Shown piece after piece: positions 1 to 9,297 of a stretch of DNA of 64,000 bases. A program made the translations under genes and the position numbers. Below the pieces are notes generated by a model. That model was not told the origin of the DNA. It worked only from the letters and a program-made list of their open reading frames with translations, and did not search any database. Each line of letters begins with the position of its first letter. Within the stretch, counting starts at the first letter, position 1. Source of the DNA: Haloquadratum walsbyi J07HQW2 (lineage in GTDB: Archaea > Halobacteriota > Halobacteria > Halobacteriales > Haloferacaceae); assembly GCF_000415985.1 (NCBI RefSeq), contig NZ_KE356561.1, forward strand, positions 1,547,487-1,611,486. Direction: 5' to 3'.

Positions 1-1
1 T

Positions 2-328
2 CTTACTCGTGCCGGCTTTACAGTCCACCCAACTGCTCGAGCCCCATTCAAGGCTGTTGGAGAAGATGACGACCATCGTCATGGGGTAATGTCACTGCTC
101 ACAGGTCACTCTTCATTCACAAAAAGTGCGAAAAAGCGGGCACGAATTATGTCCTCGTTGGGTGAGGTTACGCAGACACGTGCTGTATATTTCACTGAAA
201 CTGATGCAAAGCAGGATGCGGTCAAAGGAACTGCGCTTGTTAGTTGTGCAGAACTCACTAATATTGAGGATCCAGCGGCAATTCGTGATCTCATTCGTGA
301 ACGATCACAAAAGCCAACTGAAGCGTAA
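2..328 (+). CDS. C-terminal part of an unrecognised protein, cut by window start
   Basis: The reading frame is open from the first bases of the window to a TAA at 326-328, so only the last 108 residues are visible and the true start lies outside. The visible part begins LTRAGFTVHPTARAPFKAVG and contains a basic stretch (TKSAKKRARIMSS) and a C-terminal segment resembling a helical tail (IRDLIRERSQKPTEA). An ATG at 89 is internal and not a convincing start, because the frame is coherent upstream of it. I do not recognise the family; no membrane segment or catalytic motif is visible. The Arg/Lys-rich patch could contact nucleic acid, but that is a guess. Confidence 0.6.
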   Translation, partial: LTRAGFTVHPTARAPFKAVGEDDDHRHGVMSLLTGHSSFTKSAKKRARIMSSLGEVTQTRAVYFTETDAKQDAVKGTALVSCAELTNIEDPAAIRDLIRERSQKPTEA

Positions 329-513
329 TAAATAGTAGATATTGTCAGATGACGAATAATGGTCATTTCTGAGCATAGTATTAATACGGATACTATGTCG
401 TCACCTGCCAGATCATACGATCTACGGTAAAAATATTTTATTTTATTTTACAAGTCAGTAAGAATATTTAGTTTACCGATATCGATGATGTGGCGATATC
501 AATACCGGTAAGA

Positions 514-762
514 TTAGTTTCCGTATGTCTTCTCAAGATAGGCAACGATATCATCGCTTTCTGGCATTCCTGAGACATCGTTCGCCTCATCAACAAGCAC
601 AGGAACTCCGGTTTGACCGCTAACTGACTCAACTTCTGTTCGCTCACTATGTGATCGCGGAACTGAAATAGAATCATATTCTAATCCGAGTTCATCGATC
701 TTATCGATTACCTTTGCGCAGTATGGACAACCGCCAAGTTCGTACAGCGTAAGATCAGACAT
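514..762 (-). CDS. Glutaredoxin / GST N-terminal domain-like thiol protein
   Basis: 82-residue thioredoxin-fold protein with the active-site motif CPYC at residues 13-16, right after the first beta strand (LTLYELGGCPYC), and the conserved cis-proline segment TGVPVLVDE at about residues 52-60. This size and motif pair are those of glutaredoxin-like proteins, which reduce disulfides in the cytoplasm. Haloarchaea generally use gamma-glutamylcysteine instead of glutathione (known), so the electron donor here is open. The start is the ATG at 762; the longer frame begins with TTG at 768 and adds only two residues. A paralogue with the same motifs lies at 62419-62664. The gene stands alone on the minus strand. 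Confidence 0.85.
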   Translation of the reverse strand: MSDLTLYELGGCPYCAKVIDKIDELGLEYDSISVPRSHSERTEVESVSGQTGVPVLVDEANDVSGMPESDDIVAYLEKTYGN

Positions 763-1014
763 CACCAATAATAGTACATAGACGAGTAAGAATCTAGTGG
801 GTTTGTGCGGATCAACATCCTCCCGCCGATAAAAAGGTAGGGGCTTTCACTCACTAGTGCCGTACTGTCGGGAAATACTGAGTTAGATTCGGCTTTTTCA
901 TCTAAATTATACTGACAACAGCATAAGAGCCGTTTTCTGGGGTGACGGATCGTTTCAAACACATTATTGATTATTTTCGCCGCATTTTGTATGAGAGTAC
1001 TGAGGTTATACTAA

Positions 1015-1569
1015 CTAATTTGTCTCCTCAAATCGCTCAACGACATCAGCGAAAGCAACCGTTTCTTTGACAGATGTAATCTCGATGGCGACGCGGTCGC
1101 CCTCTGTTGCATCAGGAACGATAACGACGAACCCCCGTTCAACCCGGGTGAGACCATCACCGTAGTCACCGGTATCTTCGATGGTAACAATTCGCTGTTC
1201 ACCTTCATCAACTGGCGGGTCCGGTCGATCCGTCTCGGTGTCAGGCGCGCTGTCTGGGTTTGTTTCTGTAGGCGATGAGATAGATGATTGTGCAGTGGAT
1301 GATGATATTGATACATCTTCACCTGCGGGGCTATCGGACTGTATCGCAATATCACTTTCCGATGTTGTAGAGTCAGCATACCCAGTGGTGGTAGTTTTAC
1401 TCTGGTCAGTCTCCGTCAGTGACTCCGAGAGAAGTGCTACCTGGTATGTCGTCTCAGTATCGATATCGCCGAGTGAAATCTCGTTTGTTGGGATTTCAAT
1501 GACTGACTGTCCGTCGCTTTCCTGTACTTCTGCAGAAAATAAACACTCAAGTTGACCTTCAATATCCAT
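1015..1569 (-). CDS. TRAM domain protein with Ser/Thr/Asp-rich linker
   Basis: 184 residues in three parts: an N-terminal beta-rich segment (1-50) containing VIEIPTNEISLGDI; a low-complexity acidic Ser/Thr linker (about 55-115); and a C-terminal TRAM domain (about 120-180), recognised from the order GEQRIVTIEDTGDYGDGLTR, then GFVVIVPDATEGDRV, then IEITSVKETVAFADVVE. TRAM is a small OB-like RNA-binding fold seen in tRNA-modifying enzymes and, in archaea, in stand-alone proteins that may act as RNA chaperones (family knowledge). No catalytic domain is attached, so binding rather than modification is inferred. Start is the ATG at 1569. A second TRAM protein is at 22712-23212. Confidence 0.8.
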   Translation of the reverse strand: MDIEGQLECLFSAEVQESDGQSVIEIPTNEISLGDIDTETTYQVALLSESLTETDQSKTTTTGYADSTTSESDIAIQSDSPAGEDVSISSSTAQSSISSPTETNPDSAPDTETDRPDPPVDEGEQRIVTIEDTGDYGDGLTRVERGFVVIVPDATEGDRVAIEITSVKETVAFADVVERFEETN

Positions 1570-2291
1570 TCATTGACCTCACGCGTCCGTCTGTCGTCGC
1601 AAACATTGAGCTAATATTCGATATATCATATCAGATGTAGTCATCTCAATAATATTATGATGGATATACCGTATAAAAGTTCTGTACCGTGGTGTCCCCA
1701 ATTAATGATATTATCTCTAAGTGACTTCATGCGCACGCTGTCTTGCATTGTTGATGAATCTCATAGACAGGCATATGAGATGGTAATTGAGACAGATATC
1801 GATTCATTCGGTATATCAGTATTACGTAATATCTTCTACAGCATGACTTTCATCCGGTGACAATTGGCAGTCCATCATCATCTTACCGAAATTTGGAGTC
1901 TTTTGAGCTGCATAAATAATGAATATATGTTGTCATAACGTGGCGAAATAATGTATTTTTCAGCTGTATATGTGTAAAATTCGGTTAATATCTTATGATA
2001 GAAATTAGCGAAAATAGATTATGATTGCAATCAACTCATACATACTGATAGTATCGCTCAGATTATTCGATGTGAGTTTCCACTGTCAGGATAACTGCGG
2101 TACATTGATGATATGATATGGCACTGAGAATCGACAAGACAGTATGACCAAACATTCTAACAGCGTCGAAACACTCAATGCATAGTATTTAAGCGTATGT
2201 ATATGAATGGTTTTCAGATAATGACAAAAACATACTTAAATCAGAGAACAGATTTCAGATTCAGATTACTACAAATCAACAGGGTACCGTA
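1570..2291. other. AT-rich intergenic region between divergent genes
   Basis: About 720 bp of AT-rich DNA between the minus-strand TRAM gene and the plus-strand Lrp gene. It includes a 67-codon frame (1657-1860) with no recognisable motif and unconvincing codon use. TATA-like stretches occur near 2234-2241 (CTTAAATC), which would give the Lrp gene a leader of about 30 nt. I see no RNA gene or repeat. Confidence 0.5.
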
Positions 2292-2834
2292 ATGAAGGAT
2301 GGTGAGCTTGATTCAGTTGATAAGAAGATTCTTTATTACCTCCAACGGGATGCTCGTGGGGTCTCCTCTCGTGATATCGGCGAAGAACTCGGGTTATCGC
2401 CTAGCACGATCAGGACGCGATTGAATAAACTTGAGGAAAGTGGAATCGTCCGAGGGTATTACATCGATATTGATTATGATTTAGCTGGATATCCACTGTA
2501 TACAAAAATCATCTGCACGGCACCTGTTCCTGAACGGGATATGCTCGCAAACCACGCTCGTGACATCCATGGCGTGACAGCGGTTCGTGAGATCATGACA
2601 GGGAAGCGAAATATATACGTGAATGCGATTGGGCAATCTCATGATGATCTAAATCGCATTGCAGGTGAGATTGATGAACTTGGACTGGATATTGTCGATG
2701 AACAGTTAATTCGTGATGAATATGTTTGTCCATACCACGGTTTTCTTGAACCTGGAGATGTCGAATCAGCCGACACTAACGATGCTGAACACGATGCTGA
2801 GAGTAGTGTCGATATTAATACTGATGCTAAGTAA
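2292..2834 (+). CDS. Lrp/AsnC family transcriptional regulator
   Basis: 180 residues. The N-terminal AsnC-type winged helix-turn-helix spans about residues 5-60 (LDSVDKKILYYLQRDARG, then SSRDIGEELGLSPSTIRTRL, then LEESGIVRGYYIDIDYDLAG). A ligand-binding alpha-beta domain follows (about 65-145). Family members are feast/famine regulators that sense amino acids or small metabolites and bind DNA as dimers or octamers. The segment EYVCPYHGFLEP near residue 145 carries a Cys and a His just after the sensing domain, which is not part of the usual Lrp core. The tail is acidic and disordered. Convergent with the halorhodopsin gene; no operon partner. Confidence 0.9.
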   Translation: MKDGELDSVDKKILYYLQRDARGVSSRDIGEELGLSPSTIRTRLNKLEESGIVRGYYIDIDYDLAGYPLYTKIICTAPVPERDMLANHARDIHGVTAVREIMTGKRNIYVNAIGQSHDDLNRIAGEIDELGLDIVDEQLIRDEYVCPYHGFLEPGDVESADTNDAEHDAESSVDINTDAK

Positions 2835-3086
2835 CAACCGATGACACGGATCAGTGTGGACTGTCGGTTAGTTGATCATACGGTAGTCATCTAGCGGTGT
2901 AATGTCGATAATATAATTATCAACTATTGATTTAACCTCAACTAGCGTCTCTTCAGATGAGCTAGAAAGTGCATCAACTGGGTAACGTAGCAATATGTTG
3001 TTAAGTTATACCTTTGCTACATCGGATTATGAGTTAGTCGCATGATGAAATCATCACGCGTGAGTCCGAGCTAATTAGTGGGATCT

Positions 3087-3923
3087 TTAATCATCAGCGA
3101 CCGCCCCACTTTCGGCGGTATTACTTGCTGGTGAGGATACGGTTGGCTCATTCTCAGCCACCCACCGCAGTAATAAGAACGAGAACGCATACTTCGCAAG
3201 GATATCAAGTGCGGAATAGCCCCAAGATGTGAGTCCGACCGAAGTCGTCAGGGCAAATCCCTCAACTCCAATAGCCCAGACAGCAGGGTATCCAATCCAT
3301 AAAACAACTGTTAGTAGGCGGAGCGTTGAGAAGATGTCGTCAGTGCCTGCTGAAGCAGCTGAGACTGGCCATTCGAACAGTAGCGCAAATAGTACAACAA
3401 CAAAGAATGTACAGCTAATAATATAAAATGCCCAGCGGAACAGATATGATGAAGTAATGAGTGCAGCACCAAGTCCAGTGACGCACATTCCGATATCAGC
3501 AGCAATCACGGTGAATAAGCTCCCGCGATCTACGTCTGCGAGCACTCCAAGTGCCAGCAGAATCATTGGCGTTGAAAGCGCCCATGTGAGATATCGCCCC
3601 CACTGACTCGTAACTTCCTGACCGGCAAGTGCATGACCGGCTGGCATTTCAATAAATCCGACTGTAAGTCCGGACGCCAATCCAAGGTAGCTTGAGATTG
3701 AAACAAGTGGGATCATCAATGTTGCACCCCAGATAAATTTGGCACGCCCGCTGGTAATATTTCGACCCATATATACAAATAGGAGAATCGACAATCCAGC
3801 GAGAGCGATATTTACCCACAGTGAGGAACTTAATAATACATCGTTTTGTATCTGTGAGAACACATCTGATTGCGTAAGTTGCAATACAACACTATCTAAC
3901 TGTTCGGGACCAATCAGCGACAT
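3087..3923 (-). CDS. hop: Halorhodopsin, light-driven chloride pump
   Basis: 278-residue seven-helix retinal protein. The helix C segment WGRYLTWALSTPMILLALG places Thr at residue 113, where proton pumps have the acceptor Asp, and Ala at 124, where they have the donor Asp. This Thr/Ala pair marks an inward chloride pump. Arg110, Asp240 and the retinal Schiff-base Lys244 (ALDILAKYAF) are in place, as is the conserved YPAVWAIGVEG of helix F. Expected in the cell membrane, hyperpolarising it in light. The frame is open 42 nt further upstream, but a TATA box centred 28 bp before the ATG at 3923 argues for a leaderless start there. It stands alone, convergent with the Lrp gene. Confidence 0.95.
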   Translation of the reverse strand: MSLIGPEQLDSVVLQLTQSDVFSQIQNDVLLSSSLWVNIALAGLSILLFVYMGRNITSGRAKFIWGATLMIPLVSISSYLGLASGLTVGFIEMPAGHALAGQEVTSQWGRYLTWALSTPMILLALGVLADVDRGSLFTVIAADIGMCVTGLGAALITSSYLFRWAFYIISCTFFVVVLFALLFEWPVSAASAGTDDIFSTLRLLTVVLWIGYPAVWAIGVEGFALTTSVGLTSWGYSALDILAKYAFSFLLLRWVAENEPTVSSPASNTAESGAVADD

Positions 3924-3946
3924 ACAGCATGGATTCGCACTTCGGG

Positions 3947-3956
3947 CATATAAATG
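3947..3956 (-). promoter_or_regulatory. TATA box of the halorhodopsin gene
   Basis: On the minus strand this reads CATTTATATG, centred about 28 bp upstream of the ATG at 3923. The spacing fits a leaderless transcript starting at or next to the A of the ATG and decides against the longer 292-codon frame. Confidence 0.6.
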
Positions 3957-3965
3957 CTGAGACAT

Positions 3966-4355
3966 AACGAGATATTTAGGACGAAAAAGTATCGCTTCGT
4001 CAAAATGACTAGGTGATTTGGGTATCTAAATAACTGCACAATTAATCGATAACCTGCTGATAATGGTTCTGAGATTCCCCGCATGCGATCATAGGTAGAC
4101 TCAGACTTTGACCCCCGAATACTAAAACCATCAGCACTATTTGCGACTACTCAGATACGGCATCAATTCGATGGTAGAATTAGCTGTGTTGATAGTTTTG
4201 AATGCTACCTTCGATGACTCAGAAAAGGTATTCATGAGTAAGAATCGAGAATTTCTGGTGTTTGTTTGTGTCCTCTACATTGCATTAACTTCTTGATGAG
4301 ATATTCCAGCTTTTAAAATCTTGAAAATATCTGATAGTTATACAAGTAATATAAT
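3966..4355. other. Intergenic region, no gene seen
   Basis: About 390 bp of AT-rich DNA between the 3' end of the helicase gene and the halorhodopsin promoter, both on the minus strand. No conserved frame or RNA fold was recognised. It could contain upstream regulatory sites for light- or oxygen-dependent control of the halorhodopsin gene, but no specific inverted repeat stands out. Confidence 0.4.
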
Positions 4356-6479
4356 TCACTCGTCATTTTCAAGTTCCATCGTTGCAACAATTTCATACGG
4401 ATCTGCATCATTCCGAATTTGATCGAGCAGCATGAATGCGTCCTGTGGTGAGAGAAAATGACGACAAACAGCTCGTCCAAGCGGGGTTGGATCGAGTCCT
4501 TCAATAAATTCCCACTGTAGAAGTTTTCCAACAGCGCGTTTTGTCGGCACTTCCCCAATCATACGCTCATTGACTTGTTTTGCATGCTTGCCAGCAACAA
4601 CAACATTCGCAAGCGTCTCCTCAGCAGCAGCAGACTCATCGTATATTGTCATTACGTCTTCCATCTCGCCTTTCAACAATGTGAACGCAACCTCATCCTC
4701 GGTTCGGTCCATTGAGTTGTGATACGCCCCATCGGGTTCAACGAGTAAGTACACCGTTCCTTCATCATGATAGTCTGGGCGACCAGCACGTCCAAGCATT
4801 TGCTCAAACTCTTGTACAGAAAGCCATTCGATACCCATCGCCAGTGAATCAAACACTACCTGTGAGGCTGGAAAGTCAACACCAGCTGCAAGAGCTGCAG
4901 TCGTGACAACAGCAGCAAGGTCCTGATTCCCAAAGTCCTGTTCGACGCGTTCTCGTTGGGTATAATCTAATCCAGCATGGTACGGAGCTGATGAGTATGA
5001 GAGTTTTCGTGAAATCTCATGACACCGGCGTCGTGAGTTAGTAAAAATAATTGTTTGCCCGCGATAGCCTTTTGATGATCTTGTATCAAACTCACGGCGA
5101 ACGAGTTTATTTGTAATATCAACTTTTTCACGCGCGTCAGCAAATGTTACATGACGATCGATTGGGATTGGGCGTTCTTCAAATTCAATTAATTTTGCCT
5201 GAAGACGTTCGGCAAGCGTTTCAGGGTTCCCAACAGTTGCGGAGAGATAGATTGATTGTGCGCCATCATATCCACTATGTCGAGTGGCACGGGTTGCACA
5301 GTAATATCTAAGTCGGCTGATAAGTCCATCAAGTCGGTGACCGCGTTCGCCTTCTTTGAGAGTATGAACCTCATCGATGACAATCGTGCCAATATCTCCG
5401 AGATCTTTATTCGTTCGAAGCGCATGATCGATGCCCTCATATGTTCCGACAATGACATCTGCGTCCGGATCAAATCGATTATCCTCATCAGCAATACGTG
5501 AGGCACCGACCCGAATTGTTACATCAAGTAAATCTCCATATCGCTCAGTAAAGTCCTCGTATTTTTGATTTGCAAGAGCGACTAACGGTACCAGAAATAG
5601 TAGTTTTCCGTTCTCAGTGAGAATACGGTCCACCCCAGCAAGTTCACCGATAAGTGTCTTTCCAGTCGCCGTTGCGCTTACGACAAGTTGATCATCACCA
5701 TCGAAGAGACCATTATTGACGGAAAGAGATTGTACTGGAAGAAGCGTATCAAACCGTTCCTCAAGCAGTGGCTGTAGTTCGGGATGAAGATCAAGAGTTG
5801 TTGTTTCAACAAGGTCAACTTCATCAGTCGTTGCACTAACTGTATCAAATCGAGTAAGATCAGGGTCAAGACCGCCTGAGAGAAGGTCAGTGATTCGATC
5901 GAGATCTTGTGTTTCTATGAGAAGTTCTTCAAGCCTTTTTTGTGCGGCTCCAGTCAGACGACCCGTGCCTGTTGAGAAATCAAGTTCACGTTCCAGTTCA
6001 CGCTTCGCACAGTCAGGACAGATATACTCTCGGTCAGTCGCAATTGCAGTATCATCAGTAATTGGCGAATATCGACCATTTGATGCACAATAACGGCATG
6101 TGCGCACTACAAGCGCATCAAGTTGATATCCATCAAGTAACTCGGAGAGTGCTGTTCGTTTTGTAGGTGACGTTTGTTGTGAAATCCGAATGCGAGAAGC
6201 CTCTCGAGCAATATCGACGAAGCTGCTCGGATCCTGCGGCTCTTCATTATCGCCATGTTTGACTCGGAATTTTGCTGGACGAGGACCAGCATTTGTCTGT
6301 TTTAACTCAAGTGTTCCTTGAAAAACGCGCCCACCATCACGTCTAACGACGACGAGGAAATCCTCTCCTATCTCGTGGAGGAATAGGGTGTCGACGCGAC
6401 TAACCTGTCGAGACACATCATAATTATGTCGACGGGGTATTTTAGCTGTTCGTCTGATATCGCCATACAAGATGAACAT
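4356..6479 (-). CDS. Ski2-like DEAD/DEAH-box helicase with N-terminal zinc ribbon
   Basis: About 707 residues. An N-terminal domain (1-220) carries a four-cysteine cluster, Cys128/131 (CRYC) and Cys154/157 (CPDC), a probable zinc ribbon. The helicase core follows: Q-like motif LLPVQ (about 247-251), Walker A ATATGKT (269-275), Walker B variant DEVH (369-372), motif III SAT, motif IV region TIIFTNSRRRC, and motif VI QMLGRAGRPD. DEVH and motif VI are typical of superfamily 2 Ski2-like helicases acting on RNA or branched DNA. The zinc-bearing N-domain is not that of Hel308. The ATG at 6479 was preferred over TTG at 6482. Divergent from the protease gene. The substrate is unknown. Confidence 0.85.
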   Translation of the reverse strand: MFILYGDIRRTAKIPRRHNYDVSRQVSRVDTLFLHEIGEDFLVVVRRDGGRVFQGTLELKQTNAGPRPAKFRVKHGDNEEPQDPSSFVDIAREASRIRISQQTSPTKRTALSELLDGYQLDALVVRTCRYCASNGRYSPITDDTAIATDREYICPDCAKRELERELDFSTGTGRLTGAAQKRLEELLIETQDLDRITDLLSGGLDPDLTRFDTVSATTDEVDLVETTTLDLHPELQPLLEERFDTLLPVQSLSVNNGLFDGDDQLVVSATATGKTLIGELAGVDRILTENGKLLFLVPLVALANQKYEDFTERYGDLLDVTIRVGASRIADEDNRFDPDADVIVGTYEGIDHALRTNKDLGDIGTIVIDEVHTLKEGERGHRLDGLISRLRYYCATRATRHSGYDGAQSIYLSATVGNPETLAERLQAKLIEFEERPIPIDRHVTFADAREKVDITNKLVRREFDTRSSKGYRGQTIIFTNSRRRCHEISRKLSYSSAPYHAGLDYTQRERVEQDFGNQDLAAVVTTAALAAGVDFPASQVVFDSLAMGIEWLSVQEFEQMLGRAGRPDYHDEGTVYLLVEPDGAYHNSMDRTEDEVAFTLLKGEMEDVMTIYDESAAAEETLANVVVAGKHAKQVNERMIGEVPTKRAVGKLLQWEFIEGLDPTPLGRAVCRHFLSPQDAFMLLDQIRNDADPYEIVATMELENDE

Positions 6480-6735
6480 CAATGCAAAAATATGAGTGAC
6501 GTAGCCACATCCCAGGATGTTGAATGTACTAAATATGCGGTCGGAGTGTAATTTATTATTTTTGCTTTTAGTGATTAATAATTCTCCGTGATTTATTGAC
6601 TATCTGAAACGCTCTAAGATCAAATCTTGAGACAGTTGTCCCGCTGTGCGTAGATCACCTAGGATTAAGCACTAATATACTGTCAGTCAATTATCGGTAC
6701 CAACTGCTAAGACCTAGCACAGACAATGCACCCAT

Positions 6736-7914
6736 ATGCGAGGTATCCGAATCGGCAGCGCGTTCGGCATTCCAATCAAACTTGATATCACATTTTTACT
6801 TATTCTTCCGTTGTTTGCCTGGCTCATCGGTAACGATATTGCACAGCTTACTGGTATTGTGAATGATGTTTTCGGGTCGACGATTAGTGCTGACCCACTC
6901 ACCACCGGCTTGACACAGTGGATTCTTGGCACTGCAACAGCTATCGGATTGTTTATTTGTGTGCTTTTACACGAATTTGGTCACTCGCTGGTTGCGATGT
7001 ATTATGGATATACGATTGATTCAATCACATTGTGGCTTTTCGGGGGAGTAGCAAGCTTCACCGAGATGCCTGAGCGTTGGCAGCAGTCGCTTATTATTGC
7101 CATTGCAGGGCCGATTGTGAGTGTCGGGGTTGGAATCATCTCATATATTGGGTTTATTATATTACCACTGACAGCATCACTCGAGCCAGCAAAGTTTGTG
7201 ATTGGGTACCTCGCGCTAACAAATGTAATGCTGGCTGTGTTCAATATGCTACCTGGGTTCCCTCTTGACGGTGGCCGTGTGCTCAGGGCGTTACTAGCGC
7301 GGACTCGATCACATGCACGTGCTACACAAATTGCTGCAGAGGTAGGCAAAGTATTTGCATTTTTACTTGGTATTGTTGGATTGTTTGCAAATTTGTTTCT
7401 CGTTGCACTTGCATTTTTCATATACATTGGTGCGTCCTCAGAGGCACAGCAGACAGTTATGAAAGCTGCCTTCGATGGGGTCACTGTCAGTGATATCATG
7501 ACTGAGCAATCTGATCTTGATATTGTTGACCAGAACGTATCAGTCGCAACGTTGCTTGAGCGGATGTTTACTGAACGGCATACTGGCTATCCTGTCGTTG
7601 ATAATGGTGTTCTTATTGGTGTTGTAACGCTAGACGATGCACGCTCAGTCGATGAAGTCGAGCGCGAAGCATATCGTGTTGATGACGTGATGACGCCTGA
7701 TGTGACGACAATCGATCCGAGTGCAGATGCAATGGATGCGATGCAACGGATGCAAGAAAATGATATTGGTCGGCTGCCGGTTATCGAAGATGACGAGCTC
7801 GTTGGACTCATTTCTCGATCAGATCTCATGACTGCTTTCACTATTATCAAATCGCGAGGGTCAAAGACGGCATTGACCGAGCGTGATTCAACATCATTTC
7901 CAAGTCCACGGTGA
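6736..7914 (+). CDS. Site-2 protease family zinc metalloprotease with two CBS domains
   Basis: 392 residues, M50 family intramembrane protease. The zinc motif HEFGH is at residues 79-83, inside a membrane helix, and the third ligand lies in the conserved NMLPGFPLDGGR at about 170-181. Four to six hydrophobic segments occupy residues 15-240. Two CBS domains fill the cytoplasmic C-terminus (about 250-310 and 315-375: VSDIMTEQSDLDIVDQNVSV and VDDVMTPDVTTIDPSADAMD), and usually bind adenosine nucleotides and gate activity. Members cut membrane-bound regulators within the bilayer; the substrate here is unknown. Start is the ATG at 6736, with RGIRIGSAFGIPI matching the usual N-terminus of the family. 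Divergent from the helicase gene. Confidence 0.92.
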   Translation: MRGIRIGSAFGIPIKLDITFLLILPLFAWLIGNDIAQLTGIVNDVFGSTISADPLTTGLTQWILGTATAIGLFICVLLHEFGHSLVAMYYGYTIDSITLWLFGGVASFTEMPERWQQSLIIAIAGPIVSVGVGIISYIGFIILPLTASLEPAKFVIGYLALTNVMLAVFNMLPGFPLDGGRVLRALLARTRSHARATQIAAEVGKVFAFLLGIVGLFANLFLVALAFFIYIGASSEAQQTVMKAAFDGVTVSDIMTEQSDLDIVDQNVSVATLLERMFTERHTGYPVVDNGVLIGVVTLDDARSVDEVEREAYRVDDVMTPDVTTIDPSADAMDAMQRMQENDIGRLPVIEDDELVGLISRSDLMTAFTIIKSRGSKTALTERDSTSFPSPR

Positions 7915-8135
7915 ACAACAGCCGTAGATAAGCGTGCTAGTGACTCAAACTACCATCGCCAAAGCAACACGATGTGACGTAGACTTCGACATTAGTCTCA
8001 GATAACTCATAAATCGACATACGACACCGGATATCTATTCGTGGCTCTGACATGGTCTTTGAGCATATGTTTAGTTCACTTCGTCAGCAGCACTGGGAAC
8101 TGACCGTAGAAAGCAATGAAAGCAAAAAAAGTAAC

Positions 8136-8178
8136 TCCGGGTGCGAGAGTCGAACCTGCGTCTCAGCATCCACAGGGT
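8136..8178 (-). repeat. Degenerate copy of the tRNA-His 3' half, putative att site
   Basis: This stretch repeats, in the same orientation and with about four mismatches in 43 bp, the 3' part of the intact tRNA-His at 16801-16873, from the anticodon loop to near the 3' end. It cannot fold as a tRNA, because the 5' half is missing. Such partial tRNA copies are the signature of integrase-mediated insertion into a tRNA gene. The intact tRNA would be one att end and this copy the other, 8.7 kb apart. The mismatches imply that the element is old. Confidence 0.75.
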
Positions 8179-8310
8179 CGGGATACAGTATGATAGTTCT
8201 CGCAGTTGAATCCAGTGTCGTGCAGCGGGTTTTCCGTGTTGTGGTAATTGACAGAGAGGACTATGTTTAAACAAGCCTACCGGTTCTAATACCCAGGTTA
8301 ATAGAAAAGT

Positions 8311-8451
8311 ATGACTGCTTGGGTGGATCAGAAATATAATCGCTGGTTGGTCTCTAAAACAGAAGAAGACGGTCTCCTTCGATGTTCTCAGTGCCGTCTG
8401 AGTTCAAAACAGTCATATCTCCTGTATGCATTCTCTCATCGAATTACATAG
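8311..8451 (+). CDS. Possible small CxxC protein or gene fragment
   Basis: A 46-codon frame from ATG to TAG. It is rich in Trp, Tyr and Lys at the start (MTAWVDQKYNRWLVSKTEED) and then has one CxxC pair (RCSQC). It lies just inside the left att-like repeat, in otherwise empty DNA. One CxxC without a second pair suggests the N-terminal remnant of a zinc-binding protein, or a half-site that needs dimerisation. I do not recognise it and it may not be a gene. Confidence 0.25.
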   Translation: MTAWVDQKYNRWLVSKTEEDGLLRCSQCRLSSKQSYLLYAFSHRIT

Positions 8452-8577
8452 ATTTTAATTTCGTCAGATCCTCAGCATCGATTTGTGTGATCTGTTCTGT
8501 TTCATTCGCTATTGAGTCACGAGACTAATTCGTCTCCCCTTCCGTGTCTGTCTCGGTATTGTTTCTGTGTGTCTCAT

Positions 8578-9297
8578 TCACTGTGTACCAAGATAGAGCT
8601 CCTGTGCCTCATCAGACTCTAAAAGTTCTGTTCCGGCTCCTCGCATCTTCGTCTTGCCGAGGTCTAACACGACACCCCTATCTGATTCCTCAAGAGCGCG
8701 TCTCGCATTCTGTTCAACCATTAAAACGGCTGTTTCTGATTGTCTATTTATTTCAACAATCTTCTTAAATACATCATCAACAAGTTGTGGGGCAAGACCG
8801 GCGGAGGGTTCATCTAGGATGAGAAGATCTGGGTCAAGTATGAGTGCAGCACCCATTGCAACCATCTGCTGTTGTCCTCCTGAGAGAGTTCGAGCTTTTT
8901 GTTGTGGTCGTTCCTCAAGAACCGAAAATCGCTTATATACTTCTGTGACCCGGTCGTCGAACGTATCATCGGTGGAATCAAGCGCCCATGCACCCATCTT
9001 AAGATTCTCAAGAATCGTCAGATTCGGGAAGACGTTGTCAACTTGTGGAACATAACAAATTCCGTTGTATATCTTCTCCTCAGGTGGGACATTCGTTACA
9101 TCAATGTCGTCAAGAAAGATTTTTCCTGTCTTGATATCGGTGAGACCGACGATGCTTTTCAGCAATGTTGATTTTCCGGCACCGTTAGGACCAATAATGG
9201 TCACCATTTCGTTTTGCTCGATAGATAAATCGACATCTTGGATAACGGTGAAATCTCCGTATCCACTCTTTAACCCTGAGACATCAAGTAACGTCAT
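8578..9297 (-). CDS. livF: Branched-chain amino acid-type ABC transporter, ATP-binding protein LivF
   Basis: 239-residue ABC ATPase. Walker [10 protein letters not shown] is at about residues 36-44, the signature LSGGQQQMVAMG at about 140, and Walker B LLILDEPSAGLAP directly after it. The signature and its spacing, and the LivF-type ending LYLGTQ, place it in the HAAT group, which imports hydrophobic amino acids or amides. It would form the cytoplasmic ATPase pair with LivG. The ATG overlaps the livG stop by 4 nt (ATGA), so the two are translationally coupled. Last gene of the minus-strand operon livK-M-H-G-F. Lies between the two tRNA-His repeats. Confidence 0.92.
   Translation of the reverse strand: MTLLDVSGLKSGYGDFTVIQDVDLSIEQNEMVTIIGPNGAGKSTLLKSIVGLTDIKTGKIFLDDIDVTNVPPEEKIYNGICYVPQVDNVFPNLTILENLKMGAWALDSTDDTFDDRVTEVYKRFSVLEERPQQKARTLSGGQQQMVAMGAALILDPDLLILDEPSAGLAPQLVDDVFKKIVEINRQSETAVLMVEQNARRALEESDRGVVLDLGKTKMRGAGTELLESDEAQELYLGTQ

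Noticed and set aside
1657-1860. 67-codon frame in AT-rich DNA
   Set aside because: No motif, no promoter at the right distance, codon use like random AT-rich sequence.
7002-7499. 165-codon minus-strand frame
   Set aside because: Antisense to the S2P protease membrane domain.
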